Counted from the stretch's first letter, positions 17,455 through 25,360 are shown. The stretch is DNA of 64,000 nt from Flavobacteria bacterium RIFCSPLOWO2_12_FULL_35_11 (GCA_001800975.1 MGWK01000041.1:9956-73955), one strand, 5' to 3'. A program made the numbers and translations. Notes: generated from the letters alone by a model not told the origin.

Positions 17455-17913
17455 TTATTTAAACAATCTTTGGTCAAATGAAAAACCATAAGAATTTACA
17501 ATTTCAATAAGTTTAAAATCCTTGTGAAAAGGATTAAGTAGGTAATTGACGTCGCCTTTTACCACTGCCGACGGAACGCTTAGCACACAATAATTATTTT
17601 GACGCATAAAATCATCCCCAATTTTTTGGGTGGGCGAAATGTGCGGAAATAAATCCCAACCAGAAGGAAGGTCTCCAGGGTCTATTTTTTCAATTTCTAT
17701 GGTATCCGGAATATGAATTTCAAGCATTAAATAATCATTTGGAATGAGCGCCAAATTTAAATGAACAGCCACTTCAGCCATTGCCAATGCACGGCTGCTT
17801 GCACAGTAAATTATTTCCGTTCCTTTAGAATTCCATCGATTGGCAGACAAAGAAGCGCCTTTTCCCGACAGCTCATTTGAATATTTTTTTCTGGACAATC
17901 TAAAAACTTTCAT
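17455..17913 (-). CDS. RES domain toxin (NAD+-consuming, type II TA)
   Basis: A 152-residue RES-fold protein. Arg26 (RWNSKG), Tyr36 (IIYCASS) and Glu47 (MAEVAVHL) are spaced 10 and 11 residues apart, the same spacing as the catalytic Arg-Tyr-Glu set of characterised RES toxins, and a conserved Ser lies in LSVPSAVV near 112-115. Characterised RES toxins degrade NAD+ and stop growth until neutralised. The start ATG shares one base with the stop of the upstream antitoxin gene (17913), so the pair is translationally coupled in antitoxin-toxin order. It appears full length and intact. The module sits between two copies of the rhomboid 3' end. Confidence 0.92.
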   Translation of the reverse strand: MKVFRLSRKKYSNELSGKGASLSANRWNSKGTEIIYCASSRALAMAEVAVHLNLALIPNDYLMLEIHIPDTIEIEKIDPGDLPSGWDLFPHISPTQKIGDDFMRQNNYCVLSVPSAVVKGDVNYLLNPFHKDFKLIEIVNSYGFSFDQRLFK

Positions 17914-18416
17914 TATACAAATATCCCATGGTCAATTCTATTTAACTCGCTCATAACCATTTCTTTACCGTAAGAGTCTTTTAATAACTCAAAGGGTTTT
18001 AGGTTGCCTAATGCCAATGAAGGCGCATTTAGCCAACTGTAAAATTGGTCATTTGAGTCAAAAACATCGTTGCCCAAATTGGTTACTTCCGCAAGTTCAA
18101 TAATTTTTTCAGAGTGGATAGGCTTAAAAACAAACTCACTTTCCTTTTTGTATCGTTGCAGCGATTTTGTGGAGATGTCAAGAAAATTGGCCCAATCATT
18201 CTCAGTAAATGGGGTGATGTCTTTTATCAATTTAAAAAGGGAATAAGGAATTCCGGATCTAATTGATTTTACGATGAGCATTCTGTCAGTAAAGAATTTT
18301 TTGTAGGTAACGTTTTTACTGTAGACCTTTGTTTTTCCGCTTAGTTCAATTTTTTTTAAATAAGTATTTAAAGCTTTGTTTATTTGAACATCGTTATTTT
18401 CTGCTAATTCAACCAT
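17913..18416 (-). CDS. Xre/MbcA/ParS-type antitoxin of the RES toxin
   Basis: About 167 residues from the ATG at 18416; the frame could start at a TTG at 18437, but that codon lies inside the predicted promoter/operator. The N-terminal part holds a helix-turn-helix-like region (FTENDWANFLDISTKSLQRY). The C-terminal part is the toxin-binding DUF2384 domain, with DVFDSNDQFYSWLNAPSLAL and PFELLKDSYGKEMVMSELNR ending near Gly-Ile-Phe-Val. The antitoxin is expected to clasp the RES toxin and repress its own operon. Codon and base composition look similar to the neighbours, so transfer is indicated by the flanking duplication rather than by composition. Confidence 0.9.
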   Translation of the reverse strand: MVELAENNDVQINKALNTYLKKIELSGKTKVYSKNVTYKKFFTDRMLIVKSIRSGIPYSLFKLIKDITPFTENDWANFLDISTKSLQRYKKESEFVFKPIHSEKIIELAEVTNLGNDVFDSNDQFYSWLNAPSLALGNLKPFELLKDSYGKEMVMSELNRIDHGIFV

Positions 18417-18422
18417 AATATT

Positions 18423-18467
18423 GACATTTGTCCTCAAATATAAGACAAATGTCTGATAAATTCAAAA
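18423..18467 (-). promoter_or_regulatory. Autoregulated promoter/operator of the RES-Xre module
   Basis: Two arms GACATTTGTC (18423-18432) and GACAAATGTC (18444-18453) form a perfect 10-base inverted repeat. Between them on the minus strand is TATATTTG (18442-18435), a full match to the Bacteroidota -7 box, with TTTTG at 18467-18463, 20 bases upstream. A repressor bound to the arms would cover the promoter. Operator function is inference. Confidence 0.65.
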
Positions 18468-18577
18468 TATTGACAATTTTAATTTTGATAACATAGTGTG
18501 TGCTAACAAACAAAACAAATTAAGGCTACTGAAAATATAAACACAAATGCACGAATTTTAATAACAATCAAGATAAA

Positions 18578-19270
18578 TTAAGCCTCTGTATTTTTTGGCT
18601 CATCATTTATTTCCGGGATTTCGATTTCGGTTGGTGGCGCAAAATTTCCGTGTTCATCAAATAGTTCTTCAAATTCCGGGTTATGGGAAAACACAAATTT
18701 TTCGGCTTGCGGGCCCGTTTTTTTGAAGATGAATGCGAAAATAAACCCGACCAAAAAACCGGATGAATGGCCTTCCCAAGAAATTTCTTCCTTTATCGGG
18801 AAAATGTACCAAATCATACTTCCGTATAAAAAAACCACAATTAATGAAACTGCAGCCAAGCGATAATATTTCCGGAAAATGCCGCTAAAAAAAATAAAAC
18901 TCACCAAAAAATAAACAACGCCGCTGGCGCCAATATGATAGGACGGACGCGCAAAAGACCAGGTTAAGAGTCCGGTTAAAAAAATTCCCCACAACAAAAC
19001 TTTTGTGGCAATGCCTTCATAAAAATAATACAAACTTGCCAGCATCACCAATAATGGAATGGAATTGCTGAACAAATGTTCAAAACTGCTGTGCAAAAAA
19101 GGCGAAAAAATGATGCCGCGCAAACCAGTTAATGTTTGCGGATAAATGCCGTAACGATTAAAATTATTTCCAAATTTTATTTCAAGAAAGTACAAAAGCC
19201 AAATTGAAAAAACGGCAATAACAGGAATGATGATAAATTTTTTAGAGAATATGGATTCGCTTTTTTGCAT
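18578..19270 (-). CDS. Rhomboid family intramembrane serine protease
   Basis: A 230-residue polytopic membrane protein with about six helices. Rhomboid landmarks are present: H60, H65 and N69 in HSSFEHLFSN, catalytic Ser116 in GASG (114-117), and the partner His168 in WEGHSSGF. Rhomboids cleave single-pass membrane proteins within the bilayer; the substrate is unknown. The C-terminal ~45 residues form a soluble acidic tail (FVFSHNPEFEELFDEHG...). The coding sequence of this tail is the part duplicated at 17292-17420, on the far side of the toxin-antitoxin module. Confidence 0.92.
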   Translation of the reverse strand: MQKSESIFSKKFIIIPVIAVFSIWLLYFLEIKFGNNFNRYGIYPQTLTGLRGIIFSPFLHSSFEHLFSNSIPLLVMLASLYYFYEGIATKVLLWGIFLTGLLTWSFARPSYHIGASGVVYFLVSFIFFSGIFRKYYRLAAVSLIVVFLYGSMIWYIFPIKEEISWEGHSSGFLVGFIFAFIFKKTGPQAEKFVFSHNPEFEELFDEHGNFAPPTEIEIPEINDEPKNTEA

Positions 19271-19365
19271 TTACAAATTAAATTTTGAATGGATGAATTT
19301 ATTAAAATTTTATGTCAATTTACAGCTAGACGATAAAAATTAATTAGTTTTCATTTTTAATTCTA

Positions 19366-19436
19366 ACCGCATTAGGGATAGCAGTGATATCCTTTTTTAT
19401 TTTTCATAAAAAAGATTTAACGAATAGCCCGACACA
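19366..19436 (+). ncRNA. Candidate Flavobacteria-type structured element (Flavo-1-like)
   Basis: The sequence GGATAGCAGTGATATCC, a T-rich/A-rich hairpin (CCTTTTTTAT...ATAAAAAAG at 19391-19415) and AACGAATAGCCCGACA resembles a repeated intergenic element I recall from Flavobacterium genomes, possibly the Flavo-1 RNA motif. The name is from memory. It lies between the divergent rhomboid and rarA genes. Confidence 0.4.
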
Positions 19437-19486
19437 AATGTAATGCAGTGTAATGCCCAATAAATTTTTATGCTTATTTTTACGCT

Positions 19487-20761
19487 ATGAATGAGCCATT
19501 AGCCGAACGCATACGTCCGAAAACCTTAGATGATTACATTAGCCAACAGCATTTGGTGGGGAAAACCGGTGCGTTGACCGAGCATATTAAGCGTGGCATT
19601 ATTCCGTCTTTGATTTTTTGGGGACCTCCGGGAATTGGGAAGACCACGCTTGCCAACATCATTGCAAAAGAATCCAAAAGGCCTTTTTATACGCTGAGCG
19701 CCATAAGTTCGGGTGTTAAAGATGTACGCGAAATTATTGAAAAAGCCAAGCAAAGCGGCGGATTGTTCACCGAAAAAAACCCGATTTTATTTATTGATGA
19801 GATTCACCGTTTCAGCAAATCGCAACAAGATTCGTTGCTGGGCGCGGTTGAAAAAGGCTGGGTAACGTTGATTGGCGCAACCACCGAAAATCCGAGTTTT
19901 GAAGTGATTCCCGCATTGTTGTCGCGTTGCCAGGTTTATGTATTGAATTCTTTCAGCAAAAAAGATTTGGAGGATTTACTGCAACGCGCTTTAAAAGAAG
20001 ACGCTTATATTTCCAAAAAAAATATTATTGTTGAAGAAACCGAAGCTTTGTTGCGGGTTTCGGGGGGCGATGCGCGAAAATTATTGAATATTTTTGAATT
20101 GGTGGTGAACACTGAAAAAGAGCCGATAAGAATCACCAATGAACTGGTGCTCTCCAAAATACAAAAAAACACGGTTTTGTATGACAAGACCGGCGAACAA
20201 CATTATGACATTGTTTCGGCCTTTATAAAATCTATCCGCGGAAGCGATCCAAATGCTGCAGTTTACTGGCTGGCGCGAATGATTGAAGGTGGCGAGGACG
20301 AAAAATTCATTGCGAGAAGAATGCTCATTTTGGCTTCGGAAGATATAGGAAATGCGAATCCGACCGCTTTGATTTTGGCCAATAACACGTTTCAGGCGGT
20401 GAATATTATCGGTTTTCCAGAATCACGAATTATTTTGAGCCAATGTGCCATTTATTTGGCAAGTTCGGCAAAAAGCAACGCCTCGTATGAAGCCATTGGA
20501 AAAGCGCAAACCATTGTAAAAGAAACGGGAGATTTATCGGTGCCGCTGCATTTAAGAAATGCACCAACAAAGCTGATGAAAGAATTGGATTACGGCAAAA
20601 ACTACAAATATGAGCACAGTTTTGAAAACAATTTTGCCGAGCAGGAATTTTTACCCGATGAAATAAAAAACACAACAATTTATGAACCCGGCAACAATGC
20701 CCGCGAAAATACCATCAGGGATTTTTTGAAGAAATTGTGGAAGGGGAAATATAGTTATTAA
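19487..20761 (+). CDS. rarA: Replication-associated recombination protein A (AAA+ ATPase)
   Basis: A 424-residue AAA+ ATPase of the RarA/MgsA/WRNIP1 family, which acts at stalled replication forks with the replisome and RecA pathway. It opens with the family signature [20 protein letters not shown]. Walker A GPPGIGKT is at 46-53, Walker B FIDEIHRF at about 104-111, and sensor 1 ATTENPSF follows. The C-terminal half has the RarA-specific [20 protein letters not shown] and [12 protein letters not shown] helical tetramerisation domain. Length is normal. It is monocistronic, with a hairpin past its end. Confidence 0.96.
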   Translation: MNEPLAERIRPKTLDDYISQQHLVGKTGALTEHIKRGIIPSLIFWGPPGIGKTTLANIIAKESKRPFYTLSAISSGVKDVREIIEKAKQSGGLFTEKNPILFIDEIHRFSKSQQDSLLGAVEKGWVTLIGATTENPSFEVIPALLSRCQVYVLNSFSKKDLEDLLQRALKEDAYISKKNIIVEETEALLRVSGGDARKLLNIFELVVNTEKEPIRITNELVLSKIQKNTVLYDKTGEQHYDIVSAFIKSIRGSDPNAAVYWLARMIEGGEDEKFIARRMLILASEDIGNANPTALILANNTFQAVNIIGFPESRIILSQCAIYLASSAKSNASYEAIGKAQTIVKETGDLSVPLHLRNAPTKLMKELDYGKNYKYEHSFENNFAEQEFLPDEIKNTTIYEPGNNARENTIRDFLKKLWKGKYSY

Positions 20762-20775
20762 TTTCCTATCCCCAG

Positions 20776-20794
20776 CCCTTTCCTTAGGAAAGGG
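20776..20794. repeat. Short intergenic hairpin (CCCTTTCC-TTA-GGAAAGGG)
   Basis: A perfect 8-base stem with a 3-base loop, preceded by CCCCAG and followed by AGT, between convergent rarA and the lipoprotein gene. It resembles a short intergenic repeat common in Flavobacteria. There is no T-run, so terminator function is uncertain. Confidence 0.5.
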
Positions 20795-20820
20795 AGTTCG
20801 ATTTGATATTCATAAAATAT

Positions 20821-21297
20821 TTAGTTTTTTAATACAATTGGCAAAGTAAACTCCGTTGAAACCGGAATCGCTCTTTCTATTGCCGGCTGCAAGGTTGGCA
20901 AATTTTGAAGGCTCACTTTTACAATGCTGTCAAACTGAGGGATTAACTCACTGATTTTAGCCGATTTTTGAATATTCGACAAGGTTGTTTTTCCAAATGA
21001 ATCTATTTTTAATTTCACCAAAATAGTGTCGTTAATGCTATCCGTAACACTAAATTCAAATTCTTTTAAAGAAGCATAAATATGTTGGGACATTTCCATT
21101 TGGAAGCAAATCTGTTGCTTTTCTTTGGAAGGAATCTCGGCACAATTTGGAAAAAGCGGATAAGAATCTACCGAATTAAAATCAACTATCGTATCAATTT
21201 TTTGTATGGGTTCACGTTTTGTGTGCTGCTCAATATAAGAACAGGACAACACCAAAATTGAACAAATTAATAGGGTGAATAATTGTTTTAACATCAC
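20821..21297 (-). CDS. Lipoprotein with TonB C-terminal-like motif
   Basis: A 158-residue lipoprotein (lipobox LVLSC, Cys19). The body contains YPLFPNCAEIPSKEKQQICF (about 46-65) and later VKLKIDSFGKTTLSN and TEFTLPIVL. The FPxC...C block and the strand pattern match the TonB-like C-terminal domain of the M56 protein encoded 1.3 kb upstream (VPVFPGCEG...C), although overall similarity is low. It is a member of the TonB-C-like families of Bacteroidota envelopes with unknown activity. It is the last gene of a minus-strand series (BlaI, M56-TonB, TPR protein, this gene), 36 bases downstream of the TPR gene, and probably belongs to that regulon. Confidence 0.7.
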   Translation of the reverse strand: MMLKQLFTLLICSILVLSCSYIEQHTKREPIQKIDTIVDFNSVDSYPLFPNCAEIPSKEKQQICFQMEMSQHIYASLKEFEFSVTDSINDTILVKLKIDSFGKTTLSNIQKSAKISELIPQFDSIVKVSLQNLPTLQPAIERAIPVSTEFTLPIVLKN

Positions 21298-21333
21298 TGT
21301 TTATTTCAAAAAGTGAAAATACAACATTTTCTG

Positions 21334-22590
21334 TTAGTCAACAATTTCACCTTCAATAAAGTATTGTTTTTTTATTTCTTTAATTCTGCCTTCAACATAA
21401 GCTGTCATTATATTATCGTTGCTGTTAAATTTTTCAAAATAGCTTTTATAATGTTTTAATGCAATTTTTTTATCTTTAAAATAGGCATCAGAAGTTACGG
21501 CCAACTCGAATAATGCTTTATAATTCTTATAATTATTTTTATGGGATTTCTCAAAATTTTCAATGGCTGCCTGTAAATTATCCGCTTCTTTTGAAATAAT
21601 TCCGAGCAAATAGTATTGTTTATCTATATCTGGTTTTACACTTGATATTGATCGGTGTAAATAAAATGACGCCATTTTATTATCCTTTTTATCATAATAC
21701 AAACTAGCTAAACGATATAGGATTTGGGAATCATCAGGATCAAGTTTTATGGCATTTCTAAAATATTTTTCAGCTAGTTCAAAATCTTGTAAATTATAAT
21801 AACACATGCCAAACATTTCATAGATTTGGACAGAACTAAAATTTAAACTGTCTAATTTTTTTAAATAGGTTAATGCGCCATTAAAATCCTTTAAAAAATA
21901 CAACTCATTGGCTTTTAGCTGATTAAAATTTAAATTATTAGAATCTATTTTTAAACCTTTATCAATAAATAAGGAAGTAGAGTCTTTAAACTTCAATGCC
22001 TTAAAAAATTGCGCCAATCCAAAAATACTTTTAATATGCAGCGTGTCTAAATTATAGGCATCTAAATAACGCTGCCCCATTTCTGAATGTTTATTTTGTT
22101 TTTCTAAAGATTCGGCTAATTGGTATGGATAATTAGGATTAACAGTATCCATTTTCATTAAATAACGGTATATTTTTTCTGCTTTTTCAACTTGGTTTAA
22201 TGACAAATATAATTTTCCTAAACTATTGGCAACCAATAAATTTGAAGTGTCTTTTTCGATGAGCGATTCGTAGGTTTCAACAGCTTTTGATGTAAACCCT
22301 GTTGATGCAAACAATTGCGCCAGTTTTACTTTTAGCGATTCATTGGTGCCAAATTCCAATGCTTTGTTTAAACACGCTAAAGCTTTGGTATCACTACCAA
22401 TTGATTGATAAATACTAGCCGATTTTTCAAATATCAAAAAAGTTTTTGGGACTGTGTTCTCTAACAAAGTCAATGCCTTTTGATAGTTTCCTTCCACCAA
22501 CAAACTATCCACAACTACAAAAACCGAAGATTGCGCTTCGGTTTTGAGAATTGTAAATAATAAACTAATTACAATAAAAATCTTTTTCAT
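21334..22590 (-). CDS. Exported tetratricopeptide repeat protein
   Basis: A 418-residue protein with a signal peptide (residues 1-19, cut after TEAQ). It is made of about ten TPR units through most of its length, including SDTKALACLNKALEFGTNE, VEKAEKIYRYLMKMD, FELAEKYFRNAIKLDPDD and NLQAAIENFEKSHKNN. TPR arrays act as protein-interaction scaffolds; the partner is unknown. It starts 12 bases after the M56-TonB stop and is very likely cotranscribed with the BlaI-M56 pair, so it is a candidate effector of that signalling system in the periplasm. No enzymatic domain is visible. Confidence 0.85.
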   Translation of the reverse strand: MKKIFIVISLLFTILKTEAQSSVFVVVDSLLVEGNYQKALTLLENTVPKTFLIFEKSASIYQSIGSDTKALACLNKALEFGTNESLKVKLAQLFASTGFTSKAVETYESLIEKDTSNLLVANSLGKLYLSLNQVEKAEKIYRYLMKMDTVNPNYPYQLAESLEKQNKHSEMGQRYLDAYNLDTLHIKSIFGLAQFFKALKFKDSTSLFIDKGLKIDSNNLNFNQLKANELYFLKDFNGALTYLKKLDSLNFSSVQIYEMFGMCYYNLQDFELAEKYFRNAIKLDPDDSQILYRLASLYYDKKDNKMASFYLHRSISSVKPDIDKQYYLLGIISKEADNLQAAIENFEKSHKNNYKNYKALFELAVTSDAYFKDKKIALKHYKSYFEKFNSNDNIMTAYVEGRIKEIKKQYFIEGEIVD

Positions 22591-22602
22591 AACATTTTTT
22601 AT

Positions 22603-24111
22603 TTATTCTACTTTAAAAGCAATGGGTAAGGCATATTTTACGCCAACTGCATCTCCTTTGTGTTTTCCTGGTTTCATTTTAGGAAGCAAATTTATCACTC
22701 GTGTTGCTTCATCAGCTAAACTTTGGTGTGGTCCTCTTGCTTGCACATCAGTAATATTTCCTTCTTTGTCAATTTCAAACATTACAAATATTTTTTTTAT
22801 ACCTGCCATCAATCCTAATCCTTTTGCTAAGTCTGAATTGAAATTTGCTGCAACATGATTTGTTATATTTTCTTGTAAACAAGTTCTTAATTCTTCTTGT
22901 GTTCCTTCACAACCAGGAAAAACAGGAACATTTTCAATAATTGCAAAAGGAACGGAGCCATCGTTTTCAACCTCAATTTTATCACCAACTTTCTTGAAAT
23001 GATTGGTTTTCATAAAAAAAACTCTATCTCCATTAGCATCTATTACAAGACTCATTTCAATTTTTTGATTTTCAATATTTTTAAATTTATTAAAAACTTC
23101 CTTTTCTTTTTCTGTATATTCTTCAACAGGAACTACTTGTCCAGCTAAATGTGTTCCTGTAAATAAAATAAATCCATTTTCTGCTCTAAAATACTTTCCT
23201 TCTGAAGGAATATTTTCTTCTTTTAAAGCATTTTCAACCTGTTCAATATTTGCTTGAATATCATCTGAGCAAGACACATAAACCAACATCGCCAACAATA
23301 AAGGCGCTATTAATAAATACTTTAACTGTTTCATTTTTTGTGATTTTTCTTTTGTGATCATAATAATTCTTTTTTTGATTAATGAATGTTTAAAAAATTG
23401 ATTGATAAATGAAATGTTTTCCACATTAAAAGTTTCTGCCAATAACTTATTGAAATAAGATTTTTTATTGGTTTCTTTAACCACTTCGGCATCCGAAATG
23501 TATTCGTGCAACAAGGTGATTCGCTTTTGATATACGTAAACAATTGGGTTAAACCACAGCACAATTTTCAAAAATTCAAAATAAAGTAAATCTAAAGTGT
23601 GTTTATGTTTGCAATGAATCAACTCATGTTGAATTATTTGCAAATCCTGATTTTCCAATAAATTATTGTTGATAAAAATATAGTTGAAAAACGAAAAAGC
23701 AGCTTGTTTTTCATCAAGAACAATTAGTGTGTAATTGTCTTTTTTAATGCTTTTACTAGTGTGGATTAGTTTTAATATTTTGGTCAGCCGAACTAAAAAT
23801 AAGATGAAAAATAAGCCCATTCCCACATAAAAAATAATGGTTGAAGCAGCAAATATAATTTCCAGCGAGGTGTTTTCTTCGATATAAACTTGTGGATTTA
23901 TAACCACTTCCGGCAAATATACTATATAGTCTTGCGGAACCGTTTTCTGAAAACTTTCAATCTTCAGCAATGGAATAATAAATGACAAAATTGGTGTTGC
24001 CAACAAATAAATTCTATTCCATTTAAAGAATGTTTCCTTTTGCAAAAACAAATCATAAACCGCCAAAAACAAGGTTTGAAAAAGTAGCAGTTGAATTATG
24101 TAATTAATCAT
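22603..24111 (-). CDS. M56 (BlaR1-like) metallopeptidase fused to TonB C-terminal domain
   Basis: A 502-residue protein. Four membrane helices are seen (about 2-20, 34-50, 90-110, 264-282). The cytoplasmic zinc peptidase loop has HELIH at 162-166 and LHEYISDAEV at 201-210, supplying the third ligand. The external part is not a penicillin-binding domain as in staphylococcal BlaR1; it ends in a TonB-type domain (about 395-502) with VPVFPGCEG, a second Cys at 411 and LPIAFKVE. By analogy, a signal outside triggers the peptidase, which inactivates the BlaI repressor encoded upstream. The start overlaps the blaI-like stop by four bases. The signal is unknown. Confidence 0.9.
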   Translation of the reverse strand: MINYIIQLLLFQTLFLAVYDLFLQKETFFKWNRIYLLATPILSFIIPLLKIESFQKTVPQDYIVYLPEVVINPQVYIEENTSLEIIFAASTIIFYVGMGLFFILFLVRLTKILKLIHTSKSIKKDNYTLIVLDEKQAAFSFFNYIFINNNLLENQDLQIIQHELIHCKHKHTLDLLYFEFLKIVLWFNPIVYVYQKRITLLHEYISDAEVVKETNKKSYFNKLLAETFNVENISFINQFFKHSLIKKRIIMITKEKSQKMKQLKYLLIAPLLLAMLVYVSCSDDIQANIEQVENALKEENIPSEGKYFRAENGFILFTGTHLAGQVVPVEEYTEKEKEVFNKFKNIENQKIEMSLVIDANGDRVFFMKTNHFKKVGDKIEVENDGSVPFAIIENVPVFPGCEGTQEELRTCLQENITNHVAANFNSDLAKGLGLMAGIKKIFVMFEIDKEGNITDVQARGPHQSLADEATRVINLLPKMKPGKHKGDAVGVKYALPIAFKVE

Positions 24112-24488
24112 CGCCCTGTCTTTTTATCGTTAATAATTTTTAATATGGTATCCAATTCTTTAAAATCCACCTCATTTTTATTTACAAAAAATGAAACCAT
24201 ACTTTTAAAAGAACCTCCAAAATATCCATCTACAATTTTTTGTAAACTTTGGTTGGTGTAAATCGATTTTGAAACCAGCGGAAAATAAATATAACCTCTT
24301 CCCTTTGCTTTATGTGAAACAAAATCCTTGGTTTCCAATATCCTTATGATGGTGGAAACTGTATTATATGCTGGTTTAGGTTCGGGCAATTGGTCTATAA
24401 TCTCTTGCACGGAAGCTTCTTCCAACTCCCATAAAACCTGCATAAATTGCTCTTCTGCCTTTGTTAATTGTTTGTCCATTTTTTTCAA
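24108..24488 (-). CDS. BlaI/MecI/CopY-type transcriptional repressor
   Basis: A 126-residue winged-helix repressor beginning MKKMDKQLTKAEEQFMQ, with the family pattern LWELEEASVQEIIDQLPEPKPAYNTVSTIIRILETKDFVSHKAKGR (shown in parts: LTKAEEQFMQVLWELEEA and YNTVSTIIRIL are the recognition region). The C-terminal half (GRGYIYFPLVSKS) forms the dimer domain that the partner peptidase cleaves in the Bla/Mec systems. It overlaps the M56 gene by four bases. Three copies of a 16-base palindrome lie directly upstream, one of them overlapping the start, so autoregulation is very likely. Confidence 0.92.
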   Translation of the reverse strand: MKKMDKQLTKAEEQFMQVLWELEEASVQEIIDQLPEPKPAYNTVSTIIRILETKDFVSHKAKGRGYIYFPLVSKSIYTNQSLQKIVDGYFGGSFKSMVSFFVNKNEVDFKELDTILKIINDKKTGR

Positions 24489-24551
24489 CTAAATTTTTAG
24501 TTCAACAATACAAATATAACTAAATATTTAGTTTAAACTAATTTTTTAGTT
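24487..24551 (-). promoter_or_regulatory. Triple palindromic operator and promoter of the BlaI-M56 operon
   Basis: Three related 16-base palindromes occur: AACTAAATTTTTAGTT (24487-24502), AACTAAATATTTAGTT (24518-24533, perfect) and AACTAATTTTTTAGTT (24536-24551). Centres are 31 and 18 bases apart. TATATTTG, a Bacteroidota -7 box on the minus strand (24518-24511), directly abuts the middle site, and the first site reaches the start codon. Repressor binding would block the promoter. BlaI recognition is inferred from position and symmetry. Confidence 0.75.
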
Positions 24552-24608
24552 AAAAAATAAAAAGTATTAAATTGTTAACTTTCAAATTCGACATTGAAAT
24601 CTTAGCTT

Positions 24609-25114
24609 ATGGATATTTTACTGCTCATCGTCGGATTTTTAATTGTGCTAACGGGCATTCTTGGTTCAGTTTTACCAGTTTTGTCCGGACCGTTGGCCAG
24701 TTGGGTTGGACTGCTCCTGCTCTATTTGACAAAAGCAATTCCAATTGACTGGACTGTTTTAGGAATTACTTTAGGCATTGCCATATTGGTTTCCATTATA
24801 GATTATGTGCTGCCAATACTTGGAACAAAAAAATTCGGCGGCAGCAATTATGGCGTAAATGGTGCTATGGTTGGACTTATTTTCGGAATTTTTTTCGGTC
24901 CGTTAGGGATTATTGCTGGTCCGTTTTTGGGTGCTTTTTTTGGCGAACTCATAAAAGATCATAAAGATTCTAAGAAAGCATAAAAGCGGCTGTTGGTTCG
25001 TTTATCGGATTTTTATCTTCAACTTTGCTAAAATTGGCAGTTTGCCTGGTGTTTGCAGGAATGTATATCGCAACTTTTTGGGAATATAAGGATGTTTTCT
25101 TCAGTTTTAATTAA
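24609..25114 (+). pseudogene. DUF456 membrane protein, frameshifted near the C-terminus
   Basis: The first 124 codons encode a small Gly-rich membrane protein of the DUF456 family (LLIVGFLIVLTGILGSVLPV, GPLASWVGLLLLYL, GGSNYGVNGAMVGLIFGIFF), stopping at 24983 after KDSKKA. The missing last helix is present directly afterwards in another frame from 24980: IKAAVGSFIGFL, then LLKLAVCLVFAGMYI, ending at 25114. Restoring one A at about 24980 would fuse the two into a normal ~168-residue protein. It is either a true single-base deletion or a sequence error. It is on plus, divergent from the BlaI operon and sharing the operator region upstream. Function of the family is unknown. Confidence 0.8.
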
Positions 25115-25160
25115 TTGTAAAATAGATTGATTGTTCACTAAAAGAATAATGACTTGAGGT

Positions 25161-25272
25161 TTTCCCCTTCGGGGAAATGTCTGCCAAAGCAGACAATGGG
25201 GAATAAAAAAAGCGTCCCGGAATTCGGGAAGCTTTCCATTGGTTTAAAAAACCTTGGCGTTAAAAACGCCAA
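25161..25272. repeat. Cluster of five short hairpins upstream of lysS
   Basis: Consecutive inverted repeats: TTTCCCC-TTC-GGGGAAA region (25161-25177), TGTCTGC/GCAGACA (25178-25195), AAAGC.TCCCG/CGGGA.GCTTT (25208-25235), GGTTT/AAACC (25241-25253) and TTGGCGTT/AACGCCAA (25254-25272). The first two resemble intergenic repeats seen in Flavobacteria. The third could terminate transcription from the DUF456 gene. No protein-coding potential is seen in this 300-base gap. Confidence 0.55.
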
Positions 25273-25360
25273 AACAACACAACTGAATCGCCAACACAGC
25301 GATACGCAAATATATTAATTTTTATTTGATTTCAAATTCCAAACACTTTTTCTTTCTAAA

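Noticed and set aside
17294-17491. Plus-strand open frame across the rhomboid remnant
   Set aside because: It is the antisense shadow of the duplicated rhomboid 3' end and has no recognisable product.
18417-18437. TTG start for the antitoxin gene
   Set aside because: It lies inside the promoter/operator inverted repeat, so it would be upstream of or at the transcript start; the ATG at 18416 is preferred.
25161-25272. Possible CRISPR array
   Set aside because: The hairpins differ from one another in sequence and length; there is no repeated unit with spacers and no cas genes nearby.
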